A stretch of 6,850 bases of DNA, from positions 1 to 6,850 of the forward strand of contig JBMOEL010000098.1 in the NCBI GenBank assembly GCA_049314715.1, in the 5' to 3' direction. The first letter of the stretch is position 1. Each line of letters begins with the position of its first letter. Below the pieces are notes generated by a model. The model was not told where the DNA came from, searched no databases, and was given only the letters and a program-made list of their open reading frames with translations. The translations under genes were made by a program, and so were the position numbers. Positions 1 to 5,306 of the stretch are shown one piece after another. This DNA comes from JAFLDD01 sp049314715. GTDB taxonomy: Bacteria; Pseudomonadota; Alphaproteobacteria; Rickettsiales; UBA3002.

Positions 1-326
1 AGTTGGCCAACAGCAACGGCGAGGTTATGCGGCTCTTCTGGGTCAACTTTATTAGGGACACCCGTTTTGATATTACAAAAAGCGCAGGCGCGGGTGCAGG
101 TATCGCCCAGAATCATCACCGTAGCATGGCCTTTGGACCAGCATTCGCCGATATTCGGGCAAGCAGCCTCTTCGCACACGGTGTTGAGTTTTTGGCTGCG
201 CATCAGATCGCGCGTGTCTTTAAAGCCTTGGGAAACAGGGGCTTTGACCCGAATCCAGTCGGGTTTGGGTAATTTTTTGTCTTCCCCTTTGGGAATGTTC
301 AGCATTTCCGCCATAGACGGATACAT
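1..326 (-). CDS. lipA: Lipoyl synthase, N-terminal part (runs off left edge)
   Basis: LipA is a radical SAM enzyme that inserts two sulfurs into protein-bound octanoyl groups to make the lipoyl cofactor of 2-oxoacid dehydrogenases and the glycine cleavage system. About 108 residues are visible on the minus strand. Counting from the ATG at 326, Cys51, Cys56 and Cys62 in CEEAACPNIGECW are the auxiliary cluster ligands, and Cys77, Cys81 and Cys84 in CTRACAFCN form the radical SAM CxxxCxxC motif. KPDWIRVKAP before them is the usual LipA lead-in. The rest of the barrel lies outside the window. The start is uncertain: in-frame ATGs lie at 326, 314 and 305, and none has a clear Shine-Dalgarno sequence. 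The gene is divergent from rpoZ, and a strong dyad lies directly upstream. The family call is secure. Confidence 0.95.
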   Translation of the reverse strand, partial: MYPSMAEMLNIPKGEDKKLPKPDWIRVKAPVSQGFKDTRDLMRSQKLNTVCEEAACPNIGECWSKGHATVMILGDTCTRACAFCNIKTGVPNKVDPEEPHNLAVAVGQ

Positions 327-359
327 AGAGTTTTACTTGCAAAACTCAAGTAAATCTCT
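327..359. promoter_or_regulatory. 33-bp imperfect dyad between lipA and rpoZ
   Basis: Arms 327-339 and 347-359 are reverse complements of each other except for one T/T mismatch (331 against 355), around a 7-base centre. The core TTTACTTG/CAAGTAAA is perfect. The dyad abuts the most upstream lipA ATG and lies about 40 bp from the rpoZ start. It could be an operator serving the divergent pair, or a hairpin in a lipA leader. It lacks the GC-rich stem and U-run of an intrinsic terminator, and no gene reads into it from either side. Confidence 0.5.
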
Positions 360-400
360 TAGAAACCCCCATCCTTAATACTTAAACTGCTGGAGCACTC

Positions 401-802
401 ATGGCACGCGTTACCGTTGAAGATTGTATTTTAAGCATCCCAAACCGCTTTGATTTGGTCATTACCGCCGCGCAACGCGCGAAGCAAATCAGCTCGGGCA
501 TGCCGCTGACCATTGACCGTGATAACGATAAAGACTCCGTAGTTTCTTTGCGTGAAATCGCTGAAAAAACGATTGATAAATCGTTGGTGCATGAAGAAAT
601 CATCCAGCACTTCCAGAAAAAGTCTGGCTTTGACCCGAACGATAAAATCGAGGGCGAAGAAGAGCAGAAGCACTCGGTTTACTCGGTGAATTCGCATGGC
701 GAAATCGAACAGGCGTTCGAAGAAGCACGCCAATACATCGCTTCCGACCAACCTTCACAAGGCATGAGCTTTGTTGAGGAAAACGTCGAAGTCGACGACT
801 AG
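401..802 (+). CDS. rpoZ: RNA polymerase omega subunit
   Basis: Omega binds the beta-prime subunit and helps assemble and stabilise RNA polymerase; in many proteobacteria it also forms part of a ppGpp-binding site. The protein has 133 residues. Its N-terminus MARVTVEDCI, the NRFDLVITAAQRAKQ helix and the DSVVSLREIAE segment (about residues 47-57) are the family core. E. coli omega has about 90 residues, so this one carries an extra tail of roughly 45, rich in Glu and Asp and ending EENVEVDD; alphaproteobacterial omegas are often extended. GGAG at 392-395, five bases before the ATG, supports the start. rel/spoT follows 87 bp downstream on the same strand, the familiar rpoZ-rel linkage, so the two may share transcripts. 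No terminator is visible between them. Confidence 0.95.
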   Translation: MARVTVEDCILSIPNRFDLVITAAQRAKQISSGMPLTIDRDNDKDSVVSLREIAEKTIDKSLVHEEIIQHFQKKSGFDPNDKIEGEEEQKHSVYSVNSHGEIEQAFEEARQYIASDQPSQGMSFVEENVEVDD

Positions 803-877
803 TCGCCCGAACAACACAGTTCTTCACCTTTACACAGTCTTGCGGCCATTCCTCTGGTAAGTGGCTGATTTGCACGT

Positions 878-883
878 TATATT
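878..883 (+). promoter_or_regulatory. Possible -10 element of rel (TATATT)
   Basis: TATATT lies seven bases before the rel ATG at 890, so a transcript starting from it would begin at or very near the start codon. The matching -35 position holds TGGTAA (855-860), a poor match. The call rests mainly on the hexamer and on the lack of a Shine-Dalgarno sequence in front of rel. Confidence 0.25.
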
Positions 884-889
884 ACTACC

Positions 890-3043
890 ATGATTCGCCA
901 AATGGAGCTGGTCGAGAAGATCAAGTCCTACGATCCGAATGCGGACGAGGACATGATCAATAAGGCCTATATTTACGCCATGCAAAAGCACGGCAGCCAA
1001 ACCCGTGCCAGCGGCGACCCCTATTTTTCACACCCCGTAGAAGTCGCCTATAAGCTCACGCAGTATAAGCTTGATACGGCCTCCATCATCACGGCATTGC
1101 TGCATGATACGGTGGAGGATACAGACGCGACGCTGGATGAAATCCAAGAATTATTCGGTGAAGAAATTCGTGGGTTGGTGGATGGCGTTACCAAATTAAA
1201 TCGCCTCGAAATCCAATCCGAGTCCACCAAGCAGGCGGAGAACTTCCGTAAGCTCGTCGTTGCTATGTCGCAAGACTTGCGGGTGCTGATGGTAAAGCTC
1301 GCTGACCGTCTGCATAATATGGAGACGCTGCATTACATTCCCAAACCGGAAAAACGCCAACGCATCGCGCGTGAGACGTTGGAGATTTACGCATCGCTTG
1401 CCGAGCGTATCGGGATGCGTCGTCTCAAGGAAGAACTGCAGGAACTCTCCTTCAAAGAGCTTTTTCCCGAAGCGCGCGACTCGATTACTAAACGCCTTGA
1501 ATTCCTCCGCAAGCAGGGCCAAAGCCAAGTTCAAAAGGTCGAAGATATTCTGCGCGAGATGGTCGAAAGCGCGGGTATCGAAAATGGCCGCGTGTATGGC
1601 CGTGAGAAAAAACCCTATTCCATTTGGAAAAAAATGGAGAGTAAGGGCGTTACGTTCGAGCAGCTGGCCGACATTGTGGCCTTCCGCATCATCGTTAATA
1701 ATGTGGGTGAGTGTTACCAAGTGCTGGGCATGATTCACGAGAAATACCACACGATTCCGGGTCACTTTAAAGACTATATCTCCACGCCAAAAGTCAACGG
1801 CTATCAGTCGATTCACACTGCCGTGATTGGCCCGCACCAGCAACGTATTGAGGTGCAAATCCGCACCTATGAAATGCACGAAGTCGGTGAGTATGGGATT
1901 GCCGCGCATTGGGGCTATAAGCAAGGCGCGGACAAAATCACTACCGAAGGTACGCAATATCGTTGGGTGCGCGAGCTGCTCGAAATTCTCGAACAATCCG
2001 AAGGGCCAGAGGAATTTTTAGAAAACACCAAGCTCGAAATGTATCACGATCAGGTGTTCTGCTTCACCCCCAAAGGCGACATCATCGCCCTGCCGCGCGG
2101 CTCAACACCTGTCGACTTTGCCTTTGCGGTGCATTCGGGCGTGGGCTTCACCACCGTGGGCGCAAAGGTCAATGGCCGCATTGTGCCGCTCAAGCACCAA
2201 CTTAAAAACGGTGACCAAGTCGAAATTATTACCGCCAAAACCCAAACCCCAAGCCCAACCTGGGAACGGTTCGTGGTTACGGGCAAAGCGAAATCGGAAA
2301 TTCGCCGCTACATTCGCACCCAGCAGCGCGAGGAATATGTCACGCTCGGTAAAGCCATTCTCAGTAAAACCTTCAAACAAGAAGGCCACGAACTGACGGA
2401 TAGAATGCTCGAGCCAGCACTTGCCGTGTTCCAGAAAAAAGAGGCCGAGGATTTATACGCCGAGGTGGGCGAGGGAATTGTAAACCGCAATCAGGTTTAT
2501 GACGCGGTATTCCACACCCGCAAATCTGAAGGTGCTGGGGTGCAAAACCCCTTCAGCCTCGCCAAGCTACGTAAAAAGACCGCCAAAAAAGGCGTACCTA
2601 TGCCCATTAAGGGTCTTGTACCAGGCATGGCGATTCACTTCGCGGGCTGCTGTCACCCCATACCGGGTGATAAGATTGTCGGCATCGTGGTCACAGGCAA
2701 AGGCATCACTATTCACACGATGGAATGCGAAACGCTCGAGAATTTTGCGGATGCGCCTGAACGCTGGATCGACGTATCGTGGGACGCAGCGGGCGGCGGG
2801 GGTGATGAAACCTTCATTGGCCGTTTGAAAATGTCCGTAAGCCACGAGACGGCAGCGCTGGCGAGTGTGGCGAACGTCATTGCGAAGGATTTGGGGAATA
2901 TTAGTAACCTCAAAATCACTAATCGTAGTACTGACTTCTTTGAATTGATTATTGATGTCGAGGTCAAAAACGCCCGCCACTTGAGCAATATCATCGCCAG
3001 CCTACGCGCTAAAGACGTGGTACAGGCCGTTGAGCGGATGTAG
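890..3043 (+). CDS. rel/spoT: Bifunctional (p)ppGpp synthetase/hydrolase, Rel/SpoT family
   Basis: This cytosolic enzyme makes (p)ppGpp from GTP or GDP plus ATP and hydrolyses it, driving the stringent response. Its 717 residues match a full-length long RSH protein. The order is: HD hydrolase (about 25-170; His48 in SHPVEV, His72-Asp73 in LLHDTVEDT, Asp139 in LADRLHN); synthetase (about 240-345; KKPYSIWKKM, NGYQSIHT at 303-310, Glu321 in EVQIRT); TGS (about 387-447); helical linker; zinc-finger/CC region with Cys587-Cys588 in FAGCCHPIPGD; and C-terminal ACT (about 643-717). An intact HDxxED motif argues for working hydrolase. The synthetase charge motif reads HFKD (292-295) where bifunctional enzymes usually have RxKD. 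The ATGs at 890 and 905 both lack a clear Shine-Dalgarno sequence; 890 is kept as the longer form. No intrinsic terminator follows; a repeat begins 12 bp after the stop. Confidence 0.96.
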   Translation: MIRQMELVEKIKSYDPNADEDMINKAYIYAMQKHGSQTRASGDPYFSHPVEVAYKLTQYKLDTASIITALLHDTVEDTDATLDEIQELFGEEIRGLVDGVTKLNRLEIQSESTKQAENFRKLVVAMSQDLRVLMVKLADRLHNMETLHYIPKPEKRQRIARETLEIYASLAERIGMRRLKEELQELSFKELFPEARDSITKRLEFLRKQGQSQVQKVEDILREMVESAGIENGRVYGREKKPYSIWKKMESKGVTFEQLADIVAFRIIVNNVGECYQVLGMIHEKYHTIPGHFKDYISTPKVNGYQSIHTAVIGPHQQRIEVQIRTYEMHEVGEYGIAAHWGYKQGADKITTEGTQYRWVRELLEILEQSEGPEEFLENTKLEMYHDQVFCFTPKGDIIALPRGSTPVDFAFAVHSGVGFTTVGAKVNGRIVPLKHQLKNGDQVEIITAKTQTPSPTWERFVVTGKAKSEIRRYIRTQQREEYVTLGKAILSKTFKQEGHELTDRMLEPALAVFQKKEAEDLYAEVGEGIVNRNQVYDAVFHTRKSEGAGVQNPFSLAKLRKKTAKKGVPMPIKGLVPGMAIHFAGCCHPIPGDKIVGIVVTGKGITIHTMECETLENFADAPERWIDVSWDAAGGGGDETFIGRLKMSVSHETAALASVANVIAKDLGNISNLKITNRSTDFFELIIDVEVKNARHLSNIIASLRAKDVVQAVERM

Positions 3044-3054
3044 TATTTGTTATC

Positions 3055-3084
3055 GTCATTGCGAGCATAGCGAAGCAATCCAGA
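3055..3084 (+). repeat. Left GTCATTGCGAG-type repeat unit
   Basis: GTCATTGCGAGC begins at 3055 and the unit ends with GCAATCCAGA at 3075-3084. Both blocks recur inverted at the far side of the GIY-YIG gene: CTCGCAATGAC at 3481-3491 and TCTGGATTGC at 3452-3461. ATCGTCATTGCGAGC (3052-3066) also recurs as a direct copy at 3391-3405. Repeats of this kind are common in many bacterial genomes as palindromic, MITE-like elements. The unit ends exactly one base before the GIY-YIG start codon. Confidence 0.8.
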
Positions 3085-3381
3085 ATGATAGCAAAACAAC
3101 CAGCAGTTTACATTATGGCAAACAAACGCAACGGGACGCTTTATGTTGGCGTTACCTCTGACTTGATGCGACGCAACTATGAACATAAAAAGAAGTTAAT
3201 CGACGGGTTTACCAAGAAATATGGATGCTACATGTTGGTTTGGTTTGAAATGCATGAAACGATGGAAGCCGCCATTTTACGAGAAAAACAACTTAAGTCT
3301 GGATCTCGTAAAAAGAAAATGAAACTTATTGAGCAAGCTAATCCTGAGTGGCGCGATTTAAGTGAAGATTTTGGCTTTTAG
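3085..3381 (+). CDS. Small GIY-YIG nuclease domain protein
   Basis: This is a stand-alone GIY-YIG domain of 98 residues, the usual size for the UPF0213/YhbQ-like group. Visible motif parts are AVYIM (7-11, the GIY-equivalent strand), LYVGVT (19-24, the YIG-equivalent), Arg29-Arg30 in the following helix, the REKQLK helix (66-71, with Glu67 as likely metal ligand) and NPEW (86-89). The fold cleaves DNA through a tyrosine, an arginine and a metal-binding glutamate. Single-domain members mostly have no known cellular role, and none can be assigned here. The ATG at 3085 is needed to include the first strand. No good Shine-Dalgarno sequence is present, and the frame stays open upstream through the repeat, so a non-ATG start is possible. 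The gene is framed tightly by inverted and direct repeats, suggesting that it moves or spreads with them. Confidence 0.88.
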   Translation: MIAKQPAVYIMANKRNGTLYVGVTSDLMRRNYEHKKKLIDGFTKKYGCYMLVWFEMHETMEAAILREKQLKSGSRKKKMKLIEQANPEWRDLSEDFGF

Positions 3382-3393
3382 TCCTCGAACATC

Positions 3394-3491
3394 GTCATTG
3401 CGAGCGCAAGCGACTCGTTAGAGAGGCGAAGCCAACCGCAAAGTAAGAGAGTCTGGATTGCCACGTCGGGCTTTGCCCTCCTCGCAATGAC
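3394..3491. repeat. Palindromic GTCATTGCGAG repeat, right element
   Basis: This 98-bp element starts with GTCATTGCGAG (3394-3404) and ends with its exact reverse complement, CTCGCAATGAC (3481-3491). Inside are GGATTGCC (3455-3462) and a small hairpin, GGGC-TTT-GCCC (3468-3478). As RNA the ends could pair into a long stem. It fills most of the gap between the GIY-YIG stop codon and the promoter of the next gene. Confidence 0.8.
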
Positions 3492-3501
3492 AATCATGCA
3501 A

Positions 3502-3547
3502 CCTTCACAAAACCTTCACACAACTCCCTGATGGAATGGGTTATATT
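3502..3547 (+). promoter_or_regulatory. Promoter region of paralog 1 with 11-bp-period direct repeat
   Basis: CCTTCAC occurs twice (3502-3508 and 3513-3519), separated by AAAA, so the copies are one helical turn apart. TATATT (3542-3547) is the likely -10, and a weak -35 suggests activator dependence. The same arrangement with identical spacing stands before the second paralog. The layout (7-bp repeat, 4-bp A-rich spacer, 7-bp repeat) is that of PhoB/OmpR-family sites; I count 12 of 18 matches to the enterobacterial Pho box. The regulator is not identified. Confidence 0.45.
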
Positions 3548-3557
3548 CACATCATAT

Positions 3558-3562
3558 AGGAG
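3558..3562 (+). promoter_or_regulatory. Shine-Dalgarno sequence fixing the start of paralog 1
   Basis: AGGAG ends seven bases before the ATG at 3570. It decides against the longer reading from the ATG at 3531, which has no such site, would overlap the likely -10, and lacks a counterpart in the paralog. GGAG stands at the same distance before the second gene (4485-4488). Confidence 0.85.
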
Positions 3563-3569
3563 AAGCTTT

Positions 3570-4379
3570 ATGAGCGATGACGACAAAAAAGATTCTGGTT
3601 TAGGTGGAACCGTAGTAGCGGGCGGTGTAGCCGCAGGCGCAGGTTATGTTGCCGCAAATAATCTTGCAAATAGCTTTGCTCGCGATGCTCTGGGATTTAA
3701 AGAAGCCCGTGAAGCAGCAGGTAAAGTTGGAGACAAGCAACTTCTTACAGCAGCTCCAGATGCTCCAACAGCAGCTCCAGATGCTCCAACAGCAGCTCCA
3801 GATGCTCCAACGGCGGCTCCAGATGCTCCAACGGCTGTTAAAGCAAAAGAACCTTCAAAAGGTACTAAAGAATTCATAGAAGCGGTAGGTGGTGATAATC
3901 CCCATGTTACTACAGGCAAAGATGCTGCGCACATTAGTGGTTTGAAAAAAGAAGCTATCCACAAGATTCATGTGGAAGAGGCGGCTGAAGGAGTTGGCAA
4001 GAAATTCAAGATTTCTGTATTTGATAACAACGGACAATCCAAAATTATTGCAACAGACGTACTCCCAAATGGGTTAGAGTCTGGTAAAACCGTTAGCGGT
4101 GCAAACATTACTGATGATGTTGTTAAAGGTCTTGGTAAGACAGCAAAAACCGCCGAGCAAGGCGCACTTAAAACCATACGCGAAGCTACTAAAGCGATGC
4201 CCAAAATGGGAATGACCCGTTGGGCGGGTGTAGCCGCTATAACACTCGGTACTGGACTTGCTGCTAAAGCACTTGCTGACGGCATGTTTGGTCAGAAAAA
4301 AGAAAGCCACACTGAGCGATTGGAGCGACGCGAGGCAGAAGCTGCGGCTGCATTAGCAACGGCCGAGCCGTCACGCTAA
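3570..4379 (+). CDS. Unknown glycine-rich, probably membrane-associated protein (paralog 1)
   Basis: I do not recognise this family. The protein has 269 residues and begins MSDDDKKDSGL. Residues 11-30 are a glycine/alanine-rich hydrophobic stretch with small-residue spacing like a glycine zipper (AGGVAAGAGYVAA). Four TAAPDAP repeats occupy 60-87. A mixed segment (about 125-190) contains KFKISVFDNNGQSKI, likely beta strands. A second hydrophobic stretch (about 218-240, WAGVAAITLGTGLAAKALA) precedes a charged tail, GQKKESHTERLERR, and an Ala/Glu-rich end. No cleavable signal peptide is evident. N-terminus, tail, promoter region and terminator match the next gene, so the two arose by tandem duplication. 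Each appears to be transcribed alone. A two-pass hairpin membrane protein is possible; secretion as an effector is speculative. Base composition looks more AT-rich than in rel. Confidence 0.85.
   Translation: MSDDDKKDSGLGGTVVAGGVAAGAGYVAANNLANSFARDALGFKEAREAAGKVGDKQLLTAAPDAPTAAPDAPTAAPDAPTAAPDAPTAVKAKEPSKGTKEFIEAVGGDNPHVTTGKDAAHISGLKKEAIHKIHVEEAAEGVGKKFKISVFDNNGQSKIIATDVLPNGLESGKTVSGANITDDVVKGLGKTAKTAEQGALKTIREATKAMPKMGMTRWAGVAAITLGTGLAAKALADGMFGQKKESHTERLERREAEAAAALATAEPSR
3747..3830 (+). repeat. Four tandem 21-bp units encoding TAAPDAP
   Basis: The units at 3747-3767, 3768-3788 and 3789-3809 are identical, and 3810-3830 differs only by two silent changes (ACG GCG for ACA GCA). Each unit adds seven residues, so gain or loss of a unit keeps the frame. 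The second paralog has no such repeat. The Pro/Ala-rich product is probably a flexible linker between the N-terminal hydrophobic stretch and the central domain. Confidence 0.95.
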
Positions 4380-4400
4380 GCTAGCTATTACAAAACAACC

Positions 4401-4428
4401 AAAGGCGGGGCAACACCCCGCCTTTTTT
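4401..4428 (+). terminator. Rho-independent terminator of paralog 1
   Basis: AAAGGCGGGG (4401-4410) pairs with CCCCGCCTTT (4416-4425) around a CAACA loop, followed by a run of six T (4423-4428). It lies 21 bp after the stop codon, and the identical hairpin follows the second paralog. Confidence 0.95.
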
Positions 4429-4429
4429 A

Positions 4430-4475
4430 TTGTCACAAAAACTTCACCCTTTGCTTTGTTTGAATATGTTATGTT
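4430..4475 (+). promoter_or_regulatory. Promoter region of paralog 2 with the same direct-repeat layout
   Basis: TTGTCAC (4430-4436), AAAA and ACTTCAC (4441-4447) repeat with an 11-bp period, followed 22 bases later by TATGTT (4470-4475). Spacing between repeat and hexamer equals that before paralog 1, and the two 18-bp boxes match at 14 positions. The first half-site begins in the tail of the preceding terminator, so part of it may be coincidental. GGAG at 4485-4488 serves the ATG at 4496. Confidence 0.42.
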
Positions 4476-4495
4476 TCAAATAATGGAGAAATATT

Positions 4496-5230
4496 ATGAG
4501 CGATGATGAAAAAAAAGATTCTGGTTTAGTTGGCCTAGCAGGCGGCGCTGCAGTAGGTGCTGGTGCTGGTTATCTTGCAACCAACCGCCTAGGCGAAGAC
4601 CTTTATAAAAAAGTTATTTCGGAAAAATTGGATGAAGCTCGTGTTGATAAAATCGGCGCTAGTTTTAAAGCCAAAGCAGAAAAATTTCCAGAATTGTTAG
4701 AAAAAATTAAGCTACTGCATGGGCGTTATGAAGATGCCAAAGATTTAGTGAATACTAAACTCGTGGACCCCAAATCGCTCAGTAGTATTGAATACCATAA
4801 AAACCCTGAAGGCAAAATTTGCATCACATTCTATGACGACTTGGGTGATTATTTGCATCAGGTTGATGATGTTCCTGTCGTGCCAAACTCAGTAAAAAAA
4901 GCGCTAGAAAATGGACAGGAAGTAGTAAAAATTTCTGACCAAGCAGCTATTGCAAAATTCTTTGATGCTGGTGGAGATGCCGCAAAAATTGTATCTAAAG
5001 TTGAGCAGCAAACAGTTCGGTCTGTGCGTCAGATTGGTGGTTTTGCTACTACATTCTCACATCTTAGCACAGCGACAAAAGCGGGGGTTATCGGCGGTGC
5101 CATCGCCACTGCCATAGTTGCTAAAATGGGTCTTGATGCCTTGATAGGTCAAAAGAAAGAAACTCATTTAGAACGCCTTGAGCGTCGCGATACAGAGGCT
5201 GTGGCGGTTTCAACTGAGACAGCGCGCTAA
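4496..5230 (+). CDS. Unknown glycine-rich, probably membrane-associated protein (paralog 2)
   Basis: This is the tandem paralog of the preceding gene; the family is not recognised. The protein has 244 residues. MSDDEKKDSGL and a glycine/alanine-rich stretch (11-29, GLAGGAAVGAGAGYLA) match paralog 1. Residues 35-90 form a Lys/Glu-rich, probably helical segment where paralog 1 has its TAAPDAP linker. A segment around 104-145 (PEGKICITFYDDLGD, then VPVVPNSVKKALENGQEV) aligns loosely with the strand region of paralog 1. A second hydrophobic stretch (about 196-217, AGVIGGAIATAIVAKMG) leads into GQKKETHLERLERR and the end ETAR. GGAG seven bases before the ATG supports the start. No signal peptide is evident. 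The gene has its own promoter region and terminator, so it is likely monocistronic. The conserved ends and divergent middle suggest that the termini hold a shared anchoring or targeting role. Confidence 0.85.
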   Translation: MSDDEKKDSGLVGLAGGAAVGAGAGYLATNRLGEDLYKKVISEKLDEARVDKIGASFKAKAEKFPELLEKIKLLHGRYEDAKDLVNTKLVDPKSLSSIEYHKNPEGKICITFYDDLGDYLHQVDDVPVVPNSVKKALENGQEVVKISDQAAIAKFFDAGGDAAKIVSKVEQQTVRSVRQIGGFATTFSHLSTATKAGVIGGAIATAIVAKMGLDALIGQKKETHLERLERRDTEAVAVSTETAR

Positions 5231-5251
5231 GCTAGCCGATAATAAACAAAC

Positions 5252-5279
5252 AAAGGCGGGGCAACACCCCGCCTTTTTT
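5252..5279 (+). terminator. Rho-independent terminator of paralog 2
   Basis: The same ten-base-pair stem (5252-5261 with 5267-5276), CAACA loop and six T (5274-5279) as after paralog 1. Identity runs 32 bp, from 5252 to 5283, and the stop-codon context CGCTAAGCTAGC is also shared. It insulates queH, whose start lies 27 bp further on. Confidence 0.95.
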
Positions 5280-5306
5280 ATTGAGTTTCGCATAGCCACA
5301 GGCTAA

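Larger units (their letters stand above)
3055..3491. mobile_element. Putative repeat-bounded cassette carrying a GIY-YIG gene
   Basis: The 437-bp block has matching ends: GTCATTGCGAG (3055-3065) against CTCGCAATGAC (3481-3491), and internally GCAATCCAGA (3075-3084) against TCTGGATTGC (3452-3461). The only gene inside is the GIY-YIG nuclease. A convincing target-site duplication is not visible; only a shared ATC lies near both ends. The element status is inferred from the layout. The alternative is two independent copies of an abundant palindromic repeat that happen to flank the gene. Confidence 0.45.

Noticed and set aside
3..272. Plus-strand open frame opposite lipA
   Set aside because: The minus strand clearly encodes LipA with all its cysteine motifs; the plus frame is its shadow.
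1196..1996. Long minus-strand frame of 266 codons inside rel
   Set aside because: It lies wholly opposite the conserved HD and synthetase domains, so it is a by-product of codon usage.
3052..3496. Target-site duplication around the GIY-YIG cassette
   Set aside because: Only a shared ATC is visible near each end, at slightly different offsets; that is too short to call.
3531..3569. Longer N-terminus for paralog 1 starting at the ATG at 3531
   Set aside because: It lacks a ribosome site, overlaps the likely -10 hexamer, and has no counterpart in paralog 2, whereas the ATG at 3570 has AGGAG at ideal spacing and matches the paralog's start.
3747..3830. CRISPR-like direct repeats
   Set aside because: The 21-bp units are contiguous without spacers and in frame within a gene.
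3646..3879. Plus-strand frame rich in QQLQML repeats
   Set aside because: It is the shifted reading of the 21-bp tandem repeat inside paralog 1 and has no ribosome site.
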